This document shows, in pieces, positions 1-6,369 of a stretch of 7,206 nucleotides of DNA; position 1 is the first letter of the stretch; every line of letters starts with the position of its first letter. Below the pieces are notes generated by a model. The model was not told the DNA's origin, made no database searches, and saw nothing but the letters and a program-made list of their open reading frames with translations. The stretch lies in NCBI GenBank assembly GCA_027031145.1, contig JALVEG010000573.1, forward strand, positions 1 through 7,206, read 5' to 3'. The DNA comes from Saprospiraceae bacterium (GTDB taxonomy: Bacteria > Bacteroidota > Bacteroidia > Chitinophagales > Saprospiraceae). Both the position numbers and the translations under genes were made by a program.

Positions 1-919
1 CTGACATAAGAAATGATGCTACTGCCGAATGTGAAAATCCAAAGAAAGGTTCGTGAAAAATAAAACTTGGAATACTATGTCTCATATTCTCGTTATATTT
101 TTTCATCAAAATGATTTCACTATTTGAAGATAAATCTTCACTTGAAAACAGATCAGCATAATTAGCCGTAAGACTAAAACCGGCATTCATCAATTCATTA
201 GATGCATTTACGCTTTCATTGAGTAATTTGTTGACATCAGCACCTGATTCATTGTGATATTTGAAAGTAGTTGCAGCAGCCAGACAAACTCTCGATTTAA
301 GTGCTAAAGCTGTCCACTTAGTCACTTTTACTTTGGAGTTATCATCTTTAAGATTTGCAATAGCAAAATCAAGATCTTCAACAATCCTGTCTACAACAAA
401 TACTCTTGAGTCTCTTGCTTTATATAATGCATCCTGGTCAGTAGGATCAACAGGTTTGTCATAAAACGGAACATCACCAAATCGTCTTACCTTGTCCCAA
501 TACAATAAAGCTCTGAAAAACCTGCCAACAGCAATATATCTGTTTTTAATGGATTCATCCAAAGATGATTTGCTTGTTTCTTCGATAAGAACATTGGCTT
601 TACGAATATATGCCCAATCCCAATTTGTTCCTGAAGAAGTAGCAGGTACTGTAGTAGGAAAATCCAATTCAAGTCTTTGGTCTAAGCCAATCACATCATC
701 ATTGTTAACCGAAAAGAAATGGTCTCCGCCAAAAAAGCCTCCGTTACCATATCCTTTGAAAGCACTGTATAGTCCATAGGAGAAAGACTCCAGATTTGAT
801 TCGCTGGTCCAAAAATTATCATTTGTGAAATTTGTTTCAGGCTGAATATCGAGAAATTTCTCGCAGCCTGTACCCGCGAATATAAATAGAATTAATAATA
901 AATATGTTATTTTTTTCAT
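1..919 (-). CDS. SusD/RagB-family outer-membrane nutrient-binding lipoprotein, partial (C-terminus beyond window)
   Basis: Surface lipoprotein that, in this family, caps the SusC transporter and binds the incoming oligosaccharide or other ligand. Translating the minus strand from ATG at 919 gives 306 uninterrupted codons that run off the window at base 1; family members are usually about 450-600 residues, so roughly the N-terminal half to two thirds is present. It begins MKKITYLLLILFIF, a lipoprotein signal with the probable lipidated Cys at residue 19 (GTGC; Gly at -3 is slightly atypical). The post-Cys stretch EKFLDIQPETNFTNDNFW (20-37), the RFFRALLYWDKVRRFGDVP block (133-151) and KWTALALKSRVCLAA (201-215) are typical SusD landmarks from the TPR-like helical scaffold. 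The start lies four bases after the susC stop, so co-transcription and possibly translational coupling are expected. The ligand cannot be deduced: the binding region is incomplete and no enzyme genes are visible. Confidence 0.93.
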   Translation of the reverse strand, partial: MKKITYLLLILFIFAGTGCEKFLDIQPETNFTNDNFWTSESNLESFSYGLYSAFKGYGNGGFFGGDHFFSVNNDDVIGLDQRLELDFPTTVPATSSGTNWDWAYIRKANVLIEETSKSSLDESIKNRYIAVGRFFRALLYWDKVRRFGDVPFYDKPVDPTDQDALYKARDSRVFVVDRIVEDLDFAIANLKDDNSKVKVTKWTALALKSRVCLAAATTFKYHNESGADVNKLLNESVNASNELMNAGFSLTANYADLFSSEDLSSNSEIILMKKYNENMRHSIPSFIFHEPFFGFSHSAVASFLMS

Positions 920-923
920 AATC

Positions 924-3900
924 TTATAATGTTAATTGTAAACCAAATGAAAAGCTCCTTGTCTGAGGCAACTGTGTGCCGTAAAAAGATAAAGAACCAT
1001 AATAATTAATTGTCGATTCAGGATCAATCGGTGCAAACGATTTAGTCCACTCCATTACGTTGAATGCAGAAAAGTATAATCTGAATTTATCAACCGAATA
1101 CTTCTGTGTAAAACTTGCAGGTAAAGTATAACCTAAAGTCAATTCCTTTAAACGCAAATATGCCAGATCCTGGAGATATTTGGATTGAGGTGCATAATTG
1201 TTTTTACCATACATCAACATTCTTCCACCATTGAGCAAACGTCCGACATTCTTAGTATTTGGTAAATAACTGCCGGCATTTGAAGCAAACGGTCTTGGGT
1301 AAAATGCATCTGTATTGTCCTCTTTCCAATAATCTGTCTGATAATCATAAAGTACATCATAATGATAATCTGCCAATGCTACGTTACCTGTTCCCCAATA
1401 TTCTCTTTTTCCAACTCCCTGGAAGAATACACCAAAATCAAATGACTTGAATTCCAAACCGGTTCTAAGACTGTATTCATATCTTGGGGTTGTATTTCCA
1501 ATTACCTTCAAATCTCCATGATCATCTACAGTAAATTCACCTTTATCAACTTTTCCATCTCCGTTAAGGTCTTTGTATTTCACATCACCTGGTCCTAAAT
1601 TAAATCCTGATGTGTACATGTTTTTGTCTTGTACAGGTATGCCTTCTTTTAAGCTACCATCACTATTGAAATCATCTGCCTGAAATAAGCGATCTGTTTC
1701 AAATCCCCAAATTTCTCCTAATTTCATTCCTGGATAAAAATCGGAAAGAATACCGGATTCATTATTCCATTTTGTGATCTCTGCCTGAGCATCGGCTAAG
1801 ATACCTGTCATATAAAACTTGAAATCTTTATTGAAATCATGTCTGAAATTAACTGCCAATTCCCAACCGTTTGTTGTCAATTCTCCGGCATTAACCAAAG
1901 GCACTGATGAACCCAAAACAACAGGAAGTTGTTCTCCCGGTCCAAGCATATCTTTATTTTTTCTTTGATAAATATCAAAAGAAACATCAATCTTTCCTCC
2001 AAGCATTCCGAGATCAACACCGAAGTTCTTCGTTTCGATAGTTTCCCATGTAAGTGAAGAAGATACTACTTTAGGATTTCCAAATGTTTTCTCAAACTGA
2101 GTACCTGTTATCCATTTTGCATCATAGTTGCTCAAAGTCGGCACAAATACAAATTGTCCTACATCCTGATATCCGATTTGTCCCCATGAAGCTCTTAATT
2201 TCAAATTGTCAACTTTGATATTATCAAGCAAATCCTGCATAAATTCTTCCTGAGACAGACGGTATCCTATTGATCCTGATGGGAAGAAAGCAAAACGTTT
2301 TCCTTTTGGAAATCTTGAAGAGCCGTCCAATCTTCCGTTGAGTTCTACTAATAATTTCTCCTTGAAATTATAATTTAACCTTGAGAAGAAACCAAGTACT
2401 CTCCATCTTGATTTTGAATTGTTGGCAAATGCATCTCCAACAGCTGTTGCAATCTCAGGTAATTTTGGATCTAAAAGGAAAGGTTTTCCCGCAGTAATAT
2501 AAGAATAATCATTTTGCTCAATATTAGTACCTGCCAATAATTCGATATGATGATTTTCCAATGAAGTATTGGTATAATTGGCAAAAGCATTGAAAGAATA
2601 TAATTTATTCTTTGAAATATCATAGCTTGTTTTATTCCTTGATGTAGATGTAGAATAATATGTCGGATCAAACTTTGGAGTATGACCACTGCTCCACCAG
2701 TTTATTATCGGAACCGAACCTCCTTTAACATGTAACTCATTATCGGATTTAGAGTATGTGAAATTTGCTGTAAAATCCAATGTTTGCGCATCCTGATTTA
2801 GGATATTAAATATACTTTCAATAGTATGTCTTGTATAATCTCTTTCCGTTCTGTTCCTGTTAGCATTTCTTATGAAACCGATAGGGCCTATAAAACTGGA
2901 TCCTTTGGGAGCTCCATAATATGTACCGTCAGATAATCCATAAGGAAAATTATTAGGCCATCTCAAAGCATAAAACAATTCTCCCAGTCTTGTACCTGCT
3001 CTATAACTAAACGGTTCTTCATAAATCTTTTTTGTGAACATATTATAATAATTCAAAGTTGTCCAGTTATTAAGTTTAGCTGAAAAATTGGCATTCAATG
3101 TATTTCTGTCCAAAGTTTCAGTATTTACTTTATACAATCCTTCTTCAAGATTTTTACCAAACGAAATACTATAATTAATTCTATCAGATCCTCCTCTAAT
3201 TGAAATATTATGGTTTTGTTTTATTGCGTTATCATTCAATATTTGTCCAAAAACATCCCAACTTCTATAGCTGTAAAACTGTCCGTTGATTACCTCAAAA
3301 TCACGCCCTTCTATCATAGTTTCATCACTCAGTTTGCTTCCTAAATATCCATAATCTTTCTCCCATTGTATACTTTTATCTCTCCAGTCCTGTCCACCCA
3401 TACCAAATGCGAATGGGGCACTTCCGTTATTTCTCGCTTTTGCAGTATGTATCGCATCCATAAGATCTTCCATAGGAGCATGTTTTATATTCCAAATTGG
3501 TTTGTTGGTTGAGAAGTTATTGGAATATGTTATAACAGGTTTTCCTTTCTTACCTTTTTTAGTAGTAATAAGTATTACACCAAAGGCAGCCCTAACTCCG
3601 TAAATAGAAGTAGATGAAGCATCTTTTAACACAGAAACTTTAGCGATTGATTCGGGGTTGATATCCGATAATCTTCCTTCTACTCCGTCTATCAGGATAA
3701 GTGGATTACTGGATCCGTTTACCGAACCATAACCTCTCAATTTAATGTTAGCTTCCTGGTCCAATTTACCTGTTGCGTGAGTGATGGTCAGTCCCGGAAC
3801 AACACCTTTCAGGTTTCTGCTGACATCCGGAATCGGCTTTGAATCAAGTGCTTTGGAAACATCAACAGTTGAAACTGCACCGATAAGATTTTCCTTTTTC

Positions 3901-4238
3901 TGGGTGCCGTATCCAACCACTACTACTTCCTCCAATCTAACGTTGTCCTGTTTTAGGGCGACATTAAAACTCCTTTTGTCTCCCACTACTATTTCCTGAG
4001 GAAGAAATCCAAGGTATGAAAAAACAAGAATCGAATTTTTTGAAGGAACATCCAAAGCAAACTTACCATCTAAGTCTGTTATTGTTCCAATATTCGAATC
4101 TTTAACCCTAACTGAAGCGCCTACAAGTGGATCACCAGTGTCATCGTCAGTAAGGATACCGTTGACTGATATTTGCGAAAAAGCAATTTGCGCAAAAAAC
4201 ATCAACAGAATTACTAGTAAAAATTGGTTTTTTTTCAT
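924..4238 (-). CDS. SusC/RagA-family TonB-linked outer-membrane transporter
   Basis: Complete 1104-residue TonB-dependent beta-barrel that, with its SusD partner, imports oligomers across the outer membrane. Residues 1-21 form a signal peptide (cleavage likely after AFS, before Q22). Residues about 23-95 are a carboxypeptidase-regulatory-like beta-sandwich (VNGILTDDDTGDPLVGASV, then GTITDLDGKF). A TonB-box-like segment LEEVVVVGYG sits at 102-111. The plug domain follows, with LILIDGVEG (180-188) and VSVLKDASSTSIYGVRAAFG (201-220), close to the SusC family signature. The remainder is the barrel, ending in an aromatic-rich last strand (SFSFGLQLTL). Two acidic loops resemble calcium-binding EF-hand loops: DFNSDG at 856-861 and DLNGDGKVDKGE at 890-901. 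The length is normal for the family. The leader just before the ATG is A/T-rich without a Shine-Dalgarno, as usual in Bacteroidota. SusD follows after four bases. Substrate unknown. Confidence 0.96.
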   Translation of the reverse strand: MKKNQFLLVILLMFFAQIAFSQISVNGILTDDDTGDPLVGASVRVKDSNIGTITDLDGKFALDVPSKNSILVFSYLGFLPQEIVVGDKRSFNVALKQDNVRLEEVVVVGYGTQKKENLIGAVSTVDVSKALDSKPIPDVSRNLKGVVPGLTITHATGKLDQEANIKLRGYGSVNGSSNPLILIDGVEGRLSDINPESIAKVSVLKDASSTSIYGVRAAFGVILITTKKGKKGKPVITYSNNFSTNKPIWNIKHAPMEDLMDAIHTAKARNNGSAPFAFGMGGQDWRDKSIQWEKDYGYLGSKLSDETMIEGRDFEVINGQFYSYRSWDVFGQILNDNAIKQNHNISIRGGSDRINYSISFGKNLEEGLYKVNTETLDRNTLNANFSAKLNNWTTLNYYNMFTKKIYEEPFSYRAGTRLGELFYALRWPNNFPYGLSDGTYYGAPKGSSFIGPIGFIRNANRNRTERDYTRHTIESIFNILNQDAQTLDFTANFTYSKSDNELHVKGGSVPIINWWSSGHTPKFDPTYYSTSTSRNKTSYDISKNKLYSFNAFANYTNTSLENHHIELLAGTNIEQNDYSYITAGKPFLLDPKLPEIATAVGDAFANNSKSRWRVLGFFSRLNYNFKEKLLVELNGRLDGSSRFPKGKRFAFFPSGSIGYRLSQEEFMQDLLDNIKVDNLKLRASWGQIGYQDVGQFVFVPTLSNYDAKWITGTQFEKTFGNPKVVSSSLTWETIETKNFGVDLGMLGGKIDVSFDIYQRKNKDMLGPGEQLPVVLGSSVPLVNAGELTTNGWELAVNFRHDFNKDFKFYMTGILADAQAEITKWNNESGILSDFYPGMKLGEIWGFETDRLFQADDFNSDGSLKEGIPVQDKNMYTSGFNLGPGDVKYKDLNGDGKVDKGEFTVDDHGDLKVIGNTTPRYEYSLRTGLEFKSFDFGVFFQGVGKREYWGTGNVALADYHYDVLYDYQTDYWKEDNTDAFYPRPFASNAGSYLPNTKNVGRLLNGGRMLMYGKNNYAPQSKYLQDLAYLRLKELTLGYTLPASFTQKYSVDKFRLYFSAFNVMEWTKSFAPIDPESTINYYGSLSFYGTQLPQTRSFSFGLQLTL

Positions 4239-4284
4239 AAAAAAAATTTTTTAAATGATATAATAATTGTTTATAGTTACTTTA

Positions 4285-4377
4285 ATTGAATCGTAACTAC
4301 TCAGGCAGAATCATTTTGACTGAAAAAACCTCTTTTTTTCATTTCAGAGGCATCCACCTGAGTAGTTACATTGAATC
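4285..4377. mobile_element. 77-bp IS66-like miniature inverted-repeat element with 8-bp target duplication
   Basis: Positions 4293-4305 (GTAACTACTCAGG) and 4357-4369 (CCTGAGTAGTTAC) are perfect 13-bp inverted repeats. They bound a 77-bp segment that has no coding capacity. Immediately outside both ends is the same 8-bp direct repeat, ATTGAATC (4285-4292 and 4370-4377), which is what transposition with target duplication leaves. IS66-family elements are known for termini starting GTAA and for 8-bp duplications, so a non-autonomous derivative mobilised by an IS66-type transposase is the best fit; the family assignment is inference from these two traits. A smaller inner inverted repeat (CCTCT/AGAGG) lies between the arms. 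The element sits 54 to 131 bases upstream of the susC start codon. It could alternatively be the stub of a larger IS that lost its interior. Confidence 0.72.
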
Positions 4378-4475
4378 AATGATTTCTTAAAGTTTAATGC
4401 TTCATTTACATTAATTCACTGTTATTTATGCATTATTAATAAAAAATTTTTATTGTTTTATCAATCTTGACCGTG

Positions 4476-4507
4476 CATAGTTACAAAAATTTATAGATAA
4501 TTTCAAA
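4476..4507 (-). promoter_or_regulatory. Candidate Bacteroidota-type promoter for susCD
   Basis: On the minus strand TTTG (4507-4504) is followed after 20 bases by TAACTATG (4483-4476). This matches the Bacteroidota consensus TTG / TAnnTTTG with one mismatch in the -7 box. Transcription would begin near 4469 and give a leader of about 230 bases that contains the whole 77-bp inverted-repeat element. The surroundings are so A/T-rich that near-matches arise by chance, so this is only a candidate. Confidence 0.3.
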
Positions 4508-4553
4508 TTATTTTGCAATAAATTTAGTGAAATCTTTTTATTTACTTTAAGTA

Positions 4554-4670
4554 AAAATGATGGGCGCATTTCATTTTTTCGCTTTTTCCACACTTTGCCT
4601 CTAACTCCTAAAGGAGAACCCAGCCCGCAGTGCGAAAAAAATGAAATACACCTAAAATGATTGACGCATT
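4554..4670. repeat. Intergenic repeat module: near-identical 17-bp direct repeats around a long stem-loop
   Basis: AAAATGATGGGCGCATT (4554-4570) recurs exactly 100 bases later as AAAATGATTGACGCATT (4654-4670), 15 of 17 identical. Overlapping and between them, 4563-4582 and 4632-4652 form an inverted repeat of about 20 bp with one extra A in the right arm. Its two mismatches (C opposite A) become G-U pairs only in a minus-strand transcript. The 49-base loop is more G/C-rich than its surroundings and holds the small palindrome CTCCT-AA-AGGAG (4605-4616). The loop motif TAACTCCTAAAGGAGAACC recalls dispersed intergenic repeats I associate with Bacteroidota genomes, but that is memory and was not searched. 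No protein is encoded. It lies between the lyase terminator and the candidate susC promoter. Confidence 0.6.
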
Positions 4671-4717
4671 ATTTATTAGAGATTAATTGGAATTAAATTA
4701 AAATATAGCTTAAACAC

Positions 4718-4753
4718 AATAAAAAAGGCTGCTTTTTTATAAAAACAACCTTT
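4718..4753 (-). terminator. Intrinsic terminator of the tyrosine phenol-lyase gene
   Basis: On the minus strand, AAAGGTTGTTTTT (4753-4741) pairs with bases 4736-4724 as a continuous 13-bp stem including two G-U wobbles. The loop is four bases (AUAA), and a run of six U (4726-4721) begins within the stem base. It lies 68 bases past the lyase stop codon. The stem is A/U-rich with only a short G/C core, but the geometry is that of a Rho-independent terminator. It separates the lyase gene from susCD. Confidence 0.72.
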
Positions 4754-4821
4754 CTATTATATTAGTATAAAAGTATCTTCAATATAACAGGTACTAATAC
4801 TCTAAGCAAAAAAAAATGTAC

Positions 4822-6231
4822 TTACAATCTTTCAAACCTTGCCTGGAAGAATCTCAAATAAGCAGGTTCATAAACCATTTTCAATCCTTTTACATTTTTA
4901 GCATCTTCATATACCTCCTTAACAGCTTCTGCTACAACATCTATATGCGCTTCTGTATATACCCTTCTTGGAATGGTTAATCTCACTAATTCCAATTTAG
5001 GATATTTGTGCTTTCCTGTTTTTGGATCCCTGCCTGCACTTACTACACCACGCTCCATTGCTCTTACTCCTGAATCAAGATACAATTCTGCTGCTAGTGT
5101 TTGTGCAGGAAATTCATCCTGAGGAATATGAGGATAAAATGCTTTTGCATCCAAAAATACAGCATGTCCTCCATAAGGTCTGACTATCGGAATATTCCAA
5201 TTATCTAGCAATTCCCATAGATATTGTACCTGTCCAACTCTGGATCTGATATAATCATCCTGAATGGATTCTTTGATTCCAATAGCCATTGCTTCCATAT
5301 CTCTCCCTGCCATTCCTCCATAAGTATGAAGACCTTCATAAACGACAACCAGATTTCTCAACTTGTCTGCAACTTCGGGATCGTTTACTGCAACCCAACC
5401 ACCGATGTTGACAAGATGGTCTTTTTTACCACTCATCCATGCTCCGTCAGAATAACTTGCAAATTCTTTTAAGATCTCAGCAACAGGTTTGTCTCCATAT
5501 CCTTCTTCCCTTTCTTTGATAAAATATGCATTTTCGACCAATCTGGTAGCATCAAGATATATGAGAATACCGTGTTTATCGGCATATTCTCTCAATTCTT
5601 TGATATTTTGCATACTTACCGGCTGTCCTCCTGCCATATTAACAGTACCCGCAACACTTAAATAAGCAATACTATCAGCTCCGTGTTCTTTTACTATTTT
5701 ATCTATTTTATCAATATCCATATTTCCCTTGAAAGGATGTTCACTGTTTGGATCATGAGCTTCATCAATAATCACATCCACAAAGATGCCTCCTGCTAAT
5801 TCCTGATGCAATTTTGTAGTTGTAAAATACATGTTTCCGGGAACAAATTGACCTTTTTTGATTTGAGTCTGGCTCATTAAATGCTCCGCTCCTCTTCCTT
5901 GGTGAGTTGGAATCAAATGCTCATAACCATAAACATCTCTGATAGTATTTTCAAGATGATAAAAATTGACACTTCCTGCATATGCTTCATCACCAAGCAT
6001 CATTCCTGCCCACTGACGGTCACTCATCGCACTTGTTCCGCTATCGGTTAATAAATCGATATAAACATCTGCAGAAGGAAGCAGGAAAGTATTGTAACCG
6101 GCTTTTTCCATAGCCTTAATTCTTTCTTCTTTAGAAGTCATTCTTATCGGTTCTACCATTTTTATTTTCCATGGTTCAGCCCAAGATCTTCTTCCTGCCT
6201 GTTGTCCCATGGTTTTTATTCTTTCTTTCAT
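4822..6231 (-). CDS. tpl: Tyrosine phenol-lyase (PLP-dependent beta-eliminating lyase, EC 4.1.99.2)
   Basis: Cytosolic enzyme splitting L-tyrosine into phenol, pyruvate and ammonia. The protein is 469 residues from ATG 6231. Against my recollection of Citrobacter freundii TPL (456 residues) it aligns with a constant offset of 13. All key positions match: catalytic Tyr84 (Y71), Gln111 and Arg113 (Q98, R100; THQGRGAE), Phe136, Asn198, PLP-contacting Asp227 and Arg230, Schiff-base Lys270 in MSGKKD (K257), carboxylate-binding Arg417 (R404). The specificity residues are those of TPL: Thr137 (T124), where tryptophanase has Asp, and Arg394 in AMERG (R381), where tryptophanase has Ile or Val. The frame is open 27 codons further upstream, but that extension is Cys/hydrophobic and unlike the family, so the internal ATG was chosen; ATG 6210 is another option. 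A weak -7-like TATCTTCG (6272-6265) precedes it. Monocistronic by its terminator. Tryptophanase is the main alternative name. Confidence 0.88.
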   Translation of the reverse strand: MKERIKTMGQQAGRRSWAEPWKIKMVEPIRMTSKEERIKAMEKAGYNTFLLPSADVYIDLLTDSGTSAMSDRQWAGMMLGDEAYAGSVNFYHLENTIRDVYGYEHLIPTHQGRGAEHLMSQTQIKKGQFVPGNMYFTTTKLHQELAGGIFVDVIIDEAHDPNSEHPFKGNMDIDKIDKIVKEHGADSIAYLSVAGTVNMAGGQPVSMQNIKELREYADKHGILIYLDATRLVENAYFIKEREEGYGDKPVAEILKEFASYSDGAWMSGKKDHLVNIGGWVAVNDPEVADKLRNLVVVYEGLHTYGGMAGRDMEAMAIGIKESIQDDYIRSRVGQVQYLWELLDNWNIPIVRPYGGHAVFLDAKAFYPHIPQDEFPAQTLAAELYLDSGVRAMERGVVSAGRDPKTGKHKYPKLELVRLTIPRRVYTEAHIDVVAEAVKEVYEDAKNVKGLKMVYEPAYLRFFQARFERL

Positions 6232-6321
6232 ACTATATGATTTTTTATGATTTAAAATTTGGCACGAAGATAAAAAAATAAGATGTTTAAATAAAATTAT
6301 TTCACAACACATACTGACAAA

Positions 6322-6353
6322 TTGTATTGTTTCTTAATAAATATTTAGATTTG
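6322..6353 (+). promoter_or_regulatory. Bacteroidota-type promoter for the phosphate permease
   Basis: TTG (6322-6324), a 21-base spacer and TAGATTTG (6346-6353) match the Bacteroidota sigma-ABfr consensus (TTG at -33, TAnnTTTG at -7) without mismatch. Transcription would start near 6357, giving a short leader of about 13 bases before ATG 6370. It lies in the 138-base divergent region shared with the lyase gene (6232-6369); no operator palindrome is evident there. Confidence 0.65.
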
Positions 6354-6369
6354 CAGAATATTTATTATT

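Larger units (their letters stand above)
4239..4821. other. 583-base non-coding region between susC and the lyase gene
   Basis: No convincing gene lies here on either strand; the sequence is strongly A/T-rich and broken by stops. From susC outward it contains an A/T leader with a perfect AAAAAATTTTTT palindrome just before the ATG, a 77-bp inverted-repeat element flanked by an 8-bp direct repeat, a weak candidate promoter for susC, a direct-repeat plus stem-loop module, and an intrinsic terminator serving the lyase gene. Each is listed separately. The promoter of the susCD operon must lie inside this region, because the terminator should end most transcription coming from the lyase gene. Confidence 0.85.

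Noticed and set aside
261..779. Short open frames within the susD region (261-464 and 492-779 plus, 487-672 minus)
   Set aside because: All overlap the SusD coding frame, have no family-like sequence and are shadows of it.
1259..3999. Short open frames at 1259-1450 and 3781-3999 (plus) and 2471-2689 (minus)
   Set aside because: All lie inside the well-supported SusC gene in other frames and have low-complexity or unlikely composition.
4274..4484. Extra TAGTTAC copies at 4274-4280 and 4478-4484 as further ends of the miniature element
   Set aside because: Only seven bases match the element terminus and there is no duplication or second arm at these places; chance is likely in this A/T-rich stretch.
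4239..4821. CRISPR array, tRNA or riboswitch in the intergenic region
   Set aside because: There are no regularly spaced multiple repeats, no cloverleaf and no recognisable aptamer core; the repeats present occur only twice.
5224..5472. 82-codon plus-strand open frame
   Set aside because: It is antisense to the conserved core of the lyase, with no start context or recognisable domain.
4822..6231. Calling the lyase tryptophanase (TnaA)
   Set aside because: The Asp and Ile/Val expected in tryptophanase at the two specificity positions are Thr137 and Arg394 here, and the flanking blocks (GNMYFTTT, VVVYEG, AGRDMEAMAIG) follow TPL.
1..6231. A functional link between the lyase and the SusC/SusD pair as one new operon
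   Set aside because: They share a strand, but an intrinsic terminator at 4718-4753 and a 583-base gap with repeats separate them, and no biochemical connection is evident.
6232..6312. 27-codon in-frame extension of the lyase gene upstream of ATG 6231
   Set aside because: The added residues are Cys/hydrophobic and unlike the family N-terminus, no signal peptide makes sense for a cytosolic enzyme, and the shorter form has a length close to the known enzyme.
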